Shown piece by piece: positions 1 to 7,210 of a stretch of 23,431 nt of DNA. Origin of the DNA: Ruminococcaceae bacterium UBA1405 (GTDB taxonomy: Bacteria > Bacillota > Clostridia > Oscillospirales > Ruminococcaceae); the NCBI GenBank assembly GCA_002305685.1, contig DBQB01000041.1, positions 1 to 23,431 on the forward strand. Direction: 5' to 3'. A program made the position numbers and the translations under genes. The first letter of the stretch is position 1. Every line of letters starts with the position of its first letter. The notes under the pieces were generated by a model. The model saw only the letters and a program-made list of their open reading frames with translations, had not been told where the DNA came from and searched no databases.

Positions 1-94
1 CTACTTGACAGGGAGCAGTTCACAGGAATGCGGCAGGGCCTTTTTTGTCTGGATCGAGGCCAGCAAATCCTTAGCCTTTGGTTTTTAGAAGGAT

Positions 95-105
95 TGTGCT
101 ATACT
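95..105 (+). promoter_or_regulatory. Probable extended -10 promoter of the fRMsr gene
   Basis: The sequence TGCTATACT at 97-105 is an extended -10 element. No good -35 is present at the usual distance (TTTGGT at 77-82 is weak), which is common for extended -10 promoters. An inverted repeat AATCCTT/AAGGATT (66-72 and 89-95) overlaps the promoter. The transcript would start near 112 and carry a leader of about 100 bases. Confidence 0.4.
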
Positions 106-211
106 GGGGAAAAGATACCTGTTTTGCCTGATGCCAAACCAAGGAGCTGTCGGGAAAGACGAGATTCTTGATCCAAAGATATCACATCGCCATGAAAAGG
201 AGAAATTTACC

Positions 212-709
212 ATGACAGATACCCGTTCGGAGCTGCTGCTTGCACAGTTGGAAGCTCTCTGCGAAACCACCCAACCCCTGCCAGCCGTGACCCTCCTCTC
301 CAATGCCGCCGCGCTGCTGATGGATGCAGTTGCTGATCTCAATTGGGCGGGCTTTTATCTTTCCGACGGAAAGACTCTGTATCTGGGGCCGTTTCAGGGA
401 AAACCGGCTTGTACTGTAATTGCTTACGGCAAAGGCGTCTGTGGGACCGCTGCGGCTGAAAACAAAACCCAGCGGGTGGAAAACGTCCATCTGTTTGCGG
501 GACATATTGCCTGCGACAGTGCCTCCAATTCTGAGCTGGTGATACCGCTGCACAGCGAAACCGGAGAGGTGATAGGGGTTTTGGATCTGGACAGCACCCA
601 CATCGGGCGGTTTTCCCCTGAGGATCAACAGTTGTTGGAGCAGTTCTGCCGTGTGTTGGAGCATTATCTTCCCCGGCAGTCGATGTCCCAGCTGCTGGTT
701 CGCCGGTAA
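212..709 (+). CDS. msrC: Free methionine-R-sulfoxide reductase (GAF domain)
   Basis: This 165-residue cytoplasmic enzyme should reduce free L-methionine-R-sulfoxide back to methionine in oxidative repair. It is a single GAF domain. The three cysteines of the family are present at residues 67 (GKPACT), 77 (GVCGTA) and 101 (HIACDSASNSE), with the 10- and 24-residue spacings of the E. coli protein (Cys84, Cys94, Cys118). The LGPFQGK and GHIACD segments are close to the family signature. An upstream in-frame ATG at 131 exists, but the ATG at 212 is chosen because AAAGGAG lies just before it and the GAF fold starts there. It appears monocistronic and converges on the aldolase gene, with 29 bases between the stop codons. 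Function is inferred from motif and length; a GAF protein of other function is unlikely given the cysteine pattern. Confidence 0.9.
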   Translation: MTDTRSELLLAQLEALCETTQPLPAVTLLSNAAALLMDAVADLNWAGFYLSDGKTLYLGPFQGKPACTVIAYGKGVCGTAAAENKTQRVENVHLFAGHIACDSASNSELVIPLHSETGEVIGVLDLDSTHIGRFSPEDQQLLEQFCRVLEHYLPRQSMSQLLVRR

Positions 710-738
710 CATTTGTTTTGCGGCGCAGCGAGGCGTTT

Positions 739-1638
739 TTATTTTTGCTTTTCCAGCAGCTCAGGATAGTACTGCTGCAATACCCGGAGGATGGCGGGAT
801 CCCATACCGAATAATCCCCATCAAAGGGCGCACGGGCAGGCCCAAGATCCTCTCCGATGAGATTGGCAACCCGTTTGACCACCGAATTGGGGTTGCCCAA
901 CTTCATGCAGTCCCGGATGGGGCGCACCGAATCCTGCAATTCCACCGCTTTTTTCATATCCCCTGCCTTCCAGGCCTGATACATGGCCACCAGCCGCTCG
1001 GGAAAGATGTTGGCGGTTCCGGCAATGGCGCCGACGCCGCCCGCCATCAGGGTGGAGAGGATCAGAGAATCGTTGCCGGCAATGACCGCAAACTTCCGGT
1101 TGGTAATCTCCAGATATTGCAGGGTATTATCAAAGTTACCGCTGGAGTCCTTGATGCCGATGATATTCTCCACCTTTGCCAGCTCAGCCACCGTTTCCCG
1201 GGTGATGGCGTTTCCGGTTCTTGCCGGAATGTTATACAGCAGGATGGGAATCTTCACGCTGGAAGCCACCGCTTTGTAATGCTCGATCATGGCGTTCTGG
1301 CTGACCTGTCCAAAATAAGGGGTGATGACCGACAGAGCGTCCGCTCCCAGCTCCTCCGCCTTTTTGGAGAGAGCGATGGTTTCCTCGGTGGTGACACAGC
1401 CGGTTCCAACCCATACGGGCAGCCGTTTGTCGGTTTGTTGGATGACGGTGGACATAACCTCCACCTTCTCCGCAAAGCTGAGTGCATAGAACTCTCCGTT
1501 GGTCCCCAGGGTAAACAGCGCGTTGACACCGGCACGGATAAACCGCTCCACCTGCTGGCGCAGGGCCGGCAGATTCAGGGAACCATCGGCGTGAAAAGGT
1601 GTGGCCATGGCGGGAATGATGCCTTCTGGATGATACAT
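739..1638 (-). CDS. DapA/NanA-family class I aldolase (dihydrodipicolinate synthase family)
   Basis: This is a 299-residue (beta/alpha)8 Schiff-base lyase/synthase of the usual family length. The Schiff-base lysine is Lys163 in GIKDSSGN, the catalytic tyrosine is Tyr135 in LLYNIPARTG, and the phosphate/carboxylate loop reads GTNGEF (45-50) rather than the GTTGE of true dihydrodipicolinate synthase. That change suggests a pyruvate-dependent aldolase acting on a sugar acid, sialic acid or hydroxy-oxo acid rather than lysine synthesis; the exact substrate cannot be read from the sequence. It is divergent from a D-2-hydroxyacid dehydrogenase, which could act in the same catabolic route. The start is supported by TGAGGTGA seven bases upstream on the minus strand. 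No other lysine-pathway gene is nearby. Confidence 0.85.
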   Translation of the reverse strand: MYHPEGIIPAMATPFHADGSLNLPALRQQVERFIRAGVNALFTLGTNGEFYALSFAEKVEVMSTVIQQTDKRLPVWVGTGCVTTEETIALSKKAEELGADALSVITPYFGQVSQNAMIEHYKAVASSVKIPILLYNIPARTGNAITRETVAELAKVENIIGIKDSSGNFDNTLQYLEITNRKFAVIAGNDSLILSTLMAGGVGAIAGTANIFPERLVAMYQAWKAGDMKKAVELQDSVRPIRDCMKLGNPNSVVKRVANLIGEDLGPARAPFDGDYSVWDPAILRVLQQYYPELLEKQK

Positions 1639-1674
1639 ACACAGTCACCTCATTTGATTTTATAAGATGGTTAG

Positions 1675-1703
1675 ATTATAGTGTATTTGCCTCAATCTGA
1701 AAA
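1675..1703 (-). promoter_or_regulatory. Candidate promoter of the aldolase gene
   Basis: On the minus strand TTTTCA (complement of 1698-1703) is followed after 17 bases by TATAAT (complement of 1675-1680). The -10 is consensus and the -35 matches four of six positions. It lies about 40 bases upstream of the aldolase start. Confidence 0.45.
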
Positions 1704-1745
1704 GGCTTTGTGGAGAAGAAAGCACAAATCCATCAAAAGATCATT

Positions 1746-1851
1746 GGTATCTGTCCATAACGGCGTAAAATGGGGGGCCTGTAAGTCCTTTTACAGGATA
1801 CAATCGCACCTACCGGCCACCGACAGTTCTCAGAGCGGTGACGGTATCTGT
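1746..1851. promoter_or_regulatory. Possible operator elements in the divergent aldolase/dehydrogenase intergenic region
   Basis: The 375-base gap between the divergent genes holds an inverted repeat, CCTGTAA-N6-TTACAGG (1778-1797), and a nine-base direct repeat GGTATCTGT (1746-1754 and 1843-1851). The second copy lies just upstream of the dehydrogenase -35. These could bind a shared regulator, but no regulator gene is adjacent, so this is only a suggestion. No small gene was recognised in the gap. Confidence 0.25.
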
Positions 1852-1865
1852 GAAATAGGGATGAT

Positions 1866-1894
1866 TTGCATATCCTCATGGGGTGTGCTATAAT
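1866..1894 (+). promoter_or_regulatory. Promoter of the D-2-hydroxyacid dehydrogenase gene
   Basis: TTGCAT (1866-1871), a 17-base spacer and TATAAT (1889-1894) with an extended -10 TGC directly in front. The predicted start near 1901 leaves a leader of about 110 bases before the ATG at 2014. Confidence 0.6.
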
Positions 1895-2013
1895 GATTTC
1901 TAGTATATTCCGTTGTCCTCACTGGGTTGTGGGGAGAAGCGGAGTGTCTCTTTACCGGACAGGTTATGCATAAATTTTTCATACATTTTTTGACAGAAAG
2001 GAACGGGATTGCA

Positions 2014-2967
2014 ATGAAAATCGCGCTGGTAGAACCATTGGCAGTCAAACCCGAGACCATGCAGGCTTTTGAGGAGAAGGTACGCAAGCTGGGCCATTCT
2101 CTCACCGTTTATAACGATCGGGACGCCTCGGTGGAGGGGCTGAAAGCCCGCAGCGCCGGGATGGACGCCATCATCATTGCCAACACCCCTTACGGCGCCG
2201 AGATCATCGACGCTTGTCCGGAGCTCAAATACATCGATGTGGCCTTCACCGGTGTGGATCACATTGACATCGCCCACTGCAAGGAGAAAGGCATTCGGGT
2301 CTCCAACGCTTCCGGATATTCGGATATTTGTGTGACGGAGCTGGCTTTCGGTATGATGCTCAGCCTTTCCCGGTATATGGTTCAGTGTGACCAGGCGGTG
2401 CGGGATGGCAAAGACAAGACCGGTCTTGTGGGAACCGAACTGGCTGGAAAGACGCTGGGGGTCATCGGTACCGGAAAGATCGGCAGCCGTGTGATTGCCA
2501 TCGCCAGAGCTTTTGGTATGAAGGTGATCGCCTACAGCCGTACCGTGAAACCTGAGTTGCAGGCGATGGGGGTTGAGTACCTCTCGCTGGACGAGGTGAT
2601 GGCGCTGAGCGATATCGTGACGCTGCACACCCCCAACAACGCAGAGACAAAGGGGCTGATCAGCCGGGAGATGATCGAAAAGATGAAGCCTTCCGCCATC
2701 TTTATCAACACTGCCCGCGGTCCCATTGTGGATAGCCAGGCGCTGGCGGACGCCCTCAACGCCGGAAAGATTCGGGCGGCCGGTATCGATGTTTTTGAAA
2801 TGGAGCCGCCTATCCCCAAGGATCACCCGCTGGTCACTGCCAAAAATGTGTTGCTGGCCCCTCATGTAGCTTTTGCAACCAAGGAAGCCATGGAGCGCCG
2901 GGCGGAGATCGTCTTTGAAAATTTGTATGCCTGGTTGGATGGAAAGATGCTCAATCCCATCTGCTGA
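2014..2967 (+). CDS. D-isomer-specific 2-hydroxyacid dehydrogenase, NAD-dependent
   Basis: This 317-residue cytoplasmic oxidoreductase interconverts a D-2-hydroxyacid and a 2-oxoacid with NAD(P)H. The Rossmann motif is GVIGTGKIGSRV (Gly152, Gly154, Gly157). The catalytic residues fit the family: Arg235 in INTARGPIV, Glu264 in DVFEMEPP and His284 in LLAPHVAF. Length is typical of short phosphoglycerate dehydrogenase-like enzymes without an ACT domain, so it is not a full serine-pathway SerA. The ATG at 2014 is preferred over an upstream ATG at 1927 because AGAAAGGAA precedes it by about ten bases and the fold begins MKIALVEP. It has its own promoter and diverges from the aldolase; a joint role in catabolism of a hydroxy- or sugar acid is plausible, but the substrate is unknown. 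Confidence 0.88.
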   Translation: MKIALVEPLAVKPETMQAFEEKVRKLGHSLTVYNDRDASVEGLKARSAGMDAIIIANTPYGAEIIDACPELKYIDVAFTGVDHIDIAHCKEKGIRVSNASGYSDICVTELAFGMMLSLSRYMVQCDQAVRDGKDKTGLVGTELAGKTLGVIGTGKIGSRVIAIARAFGMKVIAYSRTVKPELQAMGVEYLSLDEVMALSDIVTLHTPNNAETKGLISREMIEKMKPSAIFINTARGPIVDSQALADALNAGKIRAAGIDVFEMEPPIPKDHPLVTAKNVLLAPHVAFATKEAMERRAEIVFENLYAWLDGKMLNPIC

Positions 2968-3164
2968 TTTGGGCTGGAAGTTGCCTGCTTTTTGTGCTGC
3001 CTGCTGTTTGGATGACAGCTGGTTTTGCCGTGTAGTGCTACTTTTATCATGATTTTTGGAGCGTCTCTCGTCGGTCAATGGGCAATCGTTGTACGGCGGG
3101 GGACGTTTTTGTTGACGGACGTAGGGCTCCGCGTTTCTTTGGACAGTATATGGAGAAGGGGCGG

Positions 3165-3193
3165 TTGACAAGGGATGAATGTCTATGTATACT
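3165..3193 (+). promoter_or_regulatory. Strong promoter of the YitT-family gene
   Basis: TTGACA (3165-3170), a 17-base spacer and TATACT (3188-3193) form a near-consensus sigma-A promoter about 50 bases upstream of the GTG start at 3245. The rest of the 2968-3244 gap shows nothing else recognisable. Confidence 0.7.
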
Positions 3194-3244
3194 AAAATAG
3201 AATGGTAGTAACTATTCTATAATTTTTGGAAATGAGGTTTTATT

Positions 3245-3877
3245 GTGTTTCGGCAACTAAAGTGGACGTCATGTATGATTGCACTGCTCAGCAGTGCTTT
3301 TTTGGCGTTTGGGCTGTATCAGGTTCATTCTTTCTCCGGTGTTACGGAAGGCGGCGTGCTGGGAATGACGCTGCTGTTGGATCACTGGTTTGGTATCTCT
3401 CCGGCTGTATCCGGACTGGTGATGAATCTCCTCTGTTACGCTGTGGGATGGAAACTGATGGGACGCAGTTTTATCCTGTATTCTATGATCTCTTCTGCCG
3501 GATTCTCTCTATCCTATTGGATTTGTGAACAGTTCGATCCGCTCTGGCCTTCTCTGGCGCAGATGCCCCTGGTTGCCTCAGTGGTGGGAGCCGTATTTGT
3601 GGGTATTGGAGCGGGATTTTGTGTGCGGGTGGGCGGCGCCCCCAGCGGGGACGACGCACTGGCAATGAGCCTTTCCCACTTGACCCATATCAAGTTGCAG
3701 TGGGTTTATCTGATGAGCGATATAGCGGTGCTGCTGCTCTCCGCCAGCTATATCCCGTTGCAGCGGTTGTGGTATTCGTTCCTCACCGTGATCCTCTCCG
3801 GACAGATTATTGGTTTGGTTCAAAAGCGTAGCCCTGCGCAGAAAGATCCGATGGGCAATGCTCTGGAAGTAAAATAG
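3245..3877 (+). CDS. YitT-family (DUF161) integral membrane protein
   Basis: This 210-residue hydrophobic protein has about five or six membrane segments. An N-terminal helix is followed by SFSGVTEGGVLGMTLLLDHWFGISPAV, the glycine-rich first repeat of the YitT family, and by the polar loop GGAPSGDDALAMSLS near residue 135, which matches the conserved G-x-P-x-G-DD-A-L block of that family. Family function is poorly defined; transport has been suggested. Family members often carry a C-terminal DUF2179 domain, which is absent here, so this is the short form. The start is GTG at 3245, chosen because GAGG lies seven bases upstream. It is monocistronic with its own promoter, and the following 600 bases are the regulatory region of serS. 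Confidence 0.8.
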   Translation: MFRQLKWTSCMIALLSSAFLAFGLYQVHSFSGVTEGGVLGMTLLLDHWFGISPAVSGLVMNLLCYAVGWKLMGRSFILYSMISSAGFSLSYWICEQFDPLWPSLAQMPLVASVVGAVFVGIGAGFCVRVGGAPSGDDALAMSLSHLTHIKLQWVYLMSDIAVLLLSASYIPLQRLWYSFLTVILSGQIIGLVQKRSPAQKDPMGNALEVK

Positions 3878-4058
3878 TGTGCGGTGAAGACGCATGAAGA
3901 TGATGAGAAAAAACTTTTGCGTCGCCGCTGGTTGAGACTTTGGAGAACAATACGCGAAAGGCTTTTGGATGCGTTGACATAGTGCAATGCTGTGCCAGAC
4001 GGTACCTATAAGATCAGCGGGGTTCCGATCTCATGGAGTGATTCTCTTAAAAGCGAGG

Positions 4059-4090
4059 ATACAAGGGATTTTTCTGAAAATCCCTTGTAT
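4059..4090. repeat. Perfect 14-bp inverted repeat overlapping the serS promoter
   Basis: ATACAAGGGATTTT (4059-4072) and AAAATCCCTTGTAT (4077-4090) are exact complements around a TCTG loop. There is no T-run after it on the plus strand. The right arm ends with TTGTAT, the probable -35 of serS, so it could be a terminator for upstream transcription, an operator, or both. The upstream stretch 3878-4058 has no recognised gene. Confidence 0.6.
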
Positions 4091-4113
4091 TTAGCGGAGA
4101 AAACGTATATAAT
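4085..4113 (+). promoter_or_regulatory. serS promoter
   Basis: TTGTAT (4085-4090), a 17-base spacer and a consensus TATAAT (4108-4113). Transcription would begin near 4120, directly before the T-box leader. The -35 hexamer is the end of the perfect inverted repeat. Confidence 0.65.
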
Positions 4114-4139
4114 AAGGAAGTATTCTGAATACAGATTCT

Positions 4140-4370
4140 GGCGAAGAAAAAAGCTATAGTCTATCCTTTTCCGCAGAGAGCCGGTGGTGGGTGTAAACCG
4201 GTGAAAAGACAGACTTATCCACTTTTGGAGCCATCGGTGAAAGTCGAAGGGTAGCGCCCTTTAACGCGCTGACGAGTGGCTGTGTCCAAACTTTTGGTTG
4301 GATACGGCAATTTGGGTGGCAACGCGGATTCCTTCCGTCCCATGTTTTGATGGGATCGGGAGGTTTTTTG
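4140..4370 (+). promoter_or_regulatory. T-box leader (serine type) upstream of serS
   Basis: The leader has the landmarks of a tRNA-sensing T-box. A Stem I distal segment with AGAGAG and GGTGGTGGGTG-like bases lies at about 4175-4202. A stem III hairpin is formed by GTGTCCAA (4282-4289) and TTGGATAC (4298-4305). The antiterminator T-box reads TGGGTGGCAACGCGGA (4313-4328), close to the family consensus. A terminator follows at once. A possible specifier is TCC at 4218-4220 (serine), but it was read by eye and is uncertain; the assignment to serine rests mainly on serS downstream. Uncharged tRNA-Ser would pair with specifier and T-box and allow read-through into serS. Confidence 0.88.
4331..4370 (+). 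terminator. Terminator of the serS T-box leader
   Basis: CCTTCCGTCCCA (4331-4342) pairs imperfectly with TGGGATCGGGAGG (4351-4363) and is followed by TTTTTT (4364-4369). Its left arm lies immediately 3' of the T-box sequence, so antiterminator formation would disrupt it. Confidence 0.8.
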
Positions 4371-4486
4371 TTGCTCTTTTTGATTTTCCCGTTGACTCGG
4401 TGCAAAACAGCGGAAATATGTTGCGTCCTTCCTTGGAAGGCGGTTGCTTCCCGCTGGGTTTGAGCAAAAACAGGAGGTAAAATAAA

Positions 4487-5767
4487 ATGCTGGATATCAA
4501 ATTTGTACGTGCCAATCCGGAATTGGTCAAAGAAAACATTCGCAAAAAGTTCCAGGATCAGAAGCTGCCGCTGGTGGATGAGGTTTTGGAGATGGACGCC
4601 CAGTACCGTGAGGCCAAGGTGCGCGGCGATTATCTGCGTGGGCAGAGAAACGCCCTGAGCAAACAGATTGGCGGACTGATGGCCAAAGGGCAGAAGGAAG
4701 AAGCCAATCAGGTGAAGGAACAGGTGGCACAGTATGCCAAGGAGTTGGCGGAACTGGAAGTTAAGGAAGAGCAGCTGTCCGAGGAGATCAAAAAGCGTAT
4801 GATGGTAATTCCCAACATCATCGATCCCTCTGTGCCTATCGGCAAGGATGACAGCGAGAACGTAGAGATCGAGCGGTTTGGAGAGCCTGTGGTTCCGGAT
4901 TTTGAGGTGCCCTATCATGTGGACATTATGGAGCGCCTTCACGGAATCGATTTGGACAGTGCCCGCCGTACCAGCGGAAATGGATTTTATTATCTGTGTG
5001 GGGATATTGCGCGGCTGCACTCCGCAATTCTCTCCTACGCCCGGGATTTCATGATCGATCGCGGTTTTACCTATTATATTCCTCCGTTTATGATCCGCAG
5101 CAACGTGGTCAATGGCGTGATGAGTTTTGCTGAGATGGAGAATATGATGTATAAGATCGAGGGGGAGGATCTTTATCTGATCGGAACCAGCGAACATTCG
5201 ATGATTGGTAAATTTATCGACACGCAGCTGGACGAGGACAGCCTGCCCCAGACTCTGACCAGCTATTCCCCCTGCTTCCGCAAGGAGGTAGGCGCCCACG
5301 GCATTGAGGAGAGAGGCGTTTACCGGATTCATCAGTTTGAAAAGCAGGAGATGATTGTAGTCTGCAAGCCGGAGGAGAGTCCCATGTGGTTTGATAAGCT
5401 GTGGCAGAACACGGTGGATTTCTTCCGCTCTTTGGATATCCCGGTGCGCACGCTGGAATGCTGCTCCGCAGATCTGGCCGATTTGAAGGTCAAGAGTCTG
5501 GATGTTGAGGCGTGGAGTCCCCGTCAGAAGAAATATTTTGAGGTGGGAAGCTGCTCCAATCTGGGAGACGCGCAGGCGCGCCGTTTGGGAATCCGGGTCA
5601 AGAACAAGGAAAAAGGCAACTACTTTGCCCATACCCTCAACAACACCGTGGTTGCGCCCCCTCGTATGCTGATTGCATTTTTGGAAAACAATCTCCAGGC
5701 GGATGGTTCCATCAAAATTCCGGAGCCTCTGCGGATGTATATGGGCGGTAAGACCGAAATCAAATAA
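4487..5767 (+). CDS. serS: Serine-tRNA ligase
   Basis: This class II aminoacyl-tRNA synthetase charges tRNA-Ser. Its 426 residues match the bacterial length. Residues 1-110 form the tRNA-binding coiled-coil arm (MLDIKFVRANPELVKENIRKK, then long charged helices). The catalytic core follows, with motif 2 around YSPCFRKEVGAHGIEERGVY and HQFEKQEM, and motif 3 with the conserved arginine in APPRMLIAFLENN near the C-terminus, ending PEPLRMYMGG. Motifs 2 and 3 differ from the common bacterial form (RSEAGSAGRDTRGL and GLAVGRT), so this belongs to a divergent SerRS group that I recall also from other Clostridia. The start follows CAGGAGG. Expression is controlled by the T-box leader. It is monocistronic, ending in tandem hairpin terminators. 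Confidence 0.95.
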   Translation: MLDIKFVRANPELVKENIRKKFQDQKLPLVDEVLEMDAQYREAKVRGDYLRGQRNALSKQIGGLMAKGQKEEANQVKEQVAQYAKELAELEVKEEQLSEEIKKRMMVIPNIIDPSVPIGKDDSENVEIERFGEPVVPDFEVPYHVDIMERLHGIDLDSARRTSGNGFYYLCGDIARLHSAILSYARDFMIDRGFTYYIPPFMIRSNVVNGVMSFAEMENMMYKIEGEDLYLIGTSEHSMIGKFIDTQLDEDSLPQTLTSYSPCFRKEVGAHGIEERGVYRIHQFEKQEMIVVCKPEESPMWFDKLWQNTVDFFRSLDIPVRTLECCSADLADLKVKSLDVEAWSPRQKKYFEVGSCSNLGDAQARRLGIRVKNKEKGNYFAHTLNNTVVAPPRMLIAFLENNLQADGSIKIPEPLRMYMGGKTEIK

Positions 5768-5795
5768 GAGCGAGAGCGGTCTCGGTTTATTTTTC
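5762..5795 (+). terminator. First terminator hairpin after serS
   Basis: CGAGA (5771-5775) pairs with TCTCG (5780-5784), with A-rich and T-rich flanks AAATAA/TTTATTT extending the stem over the stop codon, followed by TTTTC. Confidence 0.6.
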
Positions 5796-5805
5796 GTATA
5801 TTTTG

Positions 5806-5839
5806 TGGCAGATACCGGTTTGGTATCTGCCATTTTTGT
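5806..5839 (+). terminator. Second, strong terminator after serS
   Basis: TGGCAGATACC (5806-5816) and GGTATCTGCCA (5822-5832) are exact complements around a GGTTT loop, followed by TTTTTG. Confidence 0.85.
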
Positions 5840-5872
5840 TATAGGAATGATAGATAAAATATCGCTCTGGTG

Positions 5873-5902
5873 TTGCTCAATACATAGACAATATGCTATA
5901 AT
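5873..5902 (+). promoter_or_regulatory. Probable promoter of the serine hydrolase gene
   Basis: TTGCTC (5873-5878), an 18-base spacer and a consensus TATAAT (5897-5902) with an extended -10 TGC. It sits between the serS terminators and the TTG start at 5988. Confidence 0.55.
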
Positions 5903-5987
5903 CGTCCTGAATACTTCTGGATGCTGCTGGGATTATCTTGTGGTAACAAACGGCAGCAAAATAGAATGGGAAGAGAGGGAGATTGAT

Positions 5988-7161
5988 TTGAACCAACAGA
6001 GACTTTCCGAAATCGATAAGGTGCTTGCCCATGCCGTGGAGGATCAGCAGGTTGTCGGGGTCAGCGCCATGGTTTTACAGCAGGGAAAGGAGAGATATTA
6101 CGGTCAGGCGGGTTTAGCAGATCGGGAGGAACATAGGCCCATGAGCCGGGATACCATCTTTCGTCTTTTTTCCCTGTCCAAACCGGTGACGGCGGTGGCG
6201 GCGATGATCCTTTTGGAACGGGGGGAGTTGGATTTGCTGGCGCCTGTTTCCCGTTTTCTGCCTGGATTTGAAAACCAGAAAGTGTTTAACGGTACCGCGC
6301 TGGAGCCGGTGAATCGGCCAGTGGTGTTAAAGGATCTGCTGGGGATGGTCAGCGGTATTGTGTATGGAGGCGCTGTCGGATTTGCGCAGACGCAGATGCA
6401 GGCCTTGTTCGATCAGGTGGAAGGGATGCAGGCCCAGGGAAAAGAGCTTTCCACCTATGAGCTTGCAAACCGCATCGGGCAGATTCCGCTTGCTTTCCAG
6501 CCAGGTACTGCATGGCAGTACGGCCTTTCAGCAGATATTATGGGAGCAGTGATTGAGGTGGTGACTGGGAAGCGGTTTGGAGATTTTCTTAGGGAGGAGA
6601 TCTTTGAACCGTTGGGAATGAAAGACACCGGTTTTTGGGTTCCGCCGGAAAAGCAGAAGCGCTTGGCGGCGGTATATGAGGAAACCTCCCAAGGCCTTTT
6701 GCGGTACAAAAAGCCTCGTCTGGCAATTCTTCCCCAGTACGATCGGGAACCGGCGTTCCAGTCGGGGGGGCGCAGGTCTGGTGTCCACCATCGAGGATTG
6801 TGCCAAATTTGCCGCGATGCTTTCCGGGAACGGAGCGTTGGGGGCGACGCGGATTCTATCCCCGCGCACGGTTCGGTATATGGCCAGCAACCAGTTGAGC
6901 GCAAAGGTAAGGGAAACTGCGCAGTGGGATTCACTGCGGGGATATGGTTACGGCAACTTTATGCGGGTTCTTACGGAGGAGGGGCAAGCAGTCACTCTGG
7001 GCTCGGTAGGAGAGTTTGGCTGGGATGGCTGGCTTGGGGCTTATCTGTGTGTTAGCCCCAAGGACAATATGGCTCTGGTGATGATGATGCAGAAGGTGGG
7101 TGCAGGAACAACGGAGGTCACAAGAAAGTTTCGCAGTGTTGCCTACGCTTCTTTGGAATAA
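5988..7161 (+). pseudogene. Serine hydrolase (beta-lactamase/class C fold), frameshifted in a G7 run
   Basis: Read across one frameshift, this is a penicillin-binding-protein-like serine hydrolase of about 390 residues, the normal length for family VIII esterases and class C-like enzymes. The nucleophile motif SxxK is S62-L-S-K65 (IFRLFSLSKPVTA), the second motif tyrosine is Tyr178 (AWQYGLSADIMG), and the C-terminal FGWDGWLGAYLCVSPKDNMALVMMMQ block fits the family end. The first frame runs from the TTG at 5988 (AGAGAGGGAG upstream) to the G-run at 6764-6770. One G too many there shifts it into a frame that closes at 7055, while the true C-terminus (SGGAGLVSTIEDCAKFAAML) continues in the next frame to 7161. 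No signal peptide is seen, so it is probably cytoplasmic. Substrate is unknown. It could be a decayed gene, a phase-variable gene or an artefact. Confidence 0.85.
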
Positions 7162-7179
7162 TGTAGCCGGAATTTTTAG

Positions 7180-7210
7180 GCGGGAGCGCATTGCGCTCCC
7201 GCTATGTTTT
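7180..7210 (+). terminator. Terminator after the serine hydrolase gene
   Basis: GCGGGAGCGC (7180-7189) and GCGCTCCCGC (7193-7202) are perfect complements around ATT, followed by TATGTTTTTG. Confidence 0.85.

Noticed and set aside
1..171. Open plus-strand frame from the window edge to 171
   Set aside because: It runs through the probable promoter of the fRMsr gene and has no recognisable protein sequence. An upstream gene ending before base 90 in another frame is possible but cannot be supported.
1900..3171. 423-codon minus-strand open frame opposite the dehydrogenase
   Set aside because: Shadow of the dehydrogenase, which has all catalytic motifs on the plus strand.
3974..4012. TTGACA at 3974-3979 with TATAAG at 4007 as a promoter
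   Set aside because: The spacing is 27 bases, far too long; the TTGTAT/TATAAT pair at 4085-4113 is much better.
4154..5833. 559-codon open frame on the minus strand opposite serS
   Set aside because: It is the shadow of serS and its T-box leader; the translation is rich in His, Ile and Leu without domains, while the plus strand is clearly SerRS.
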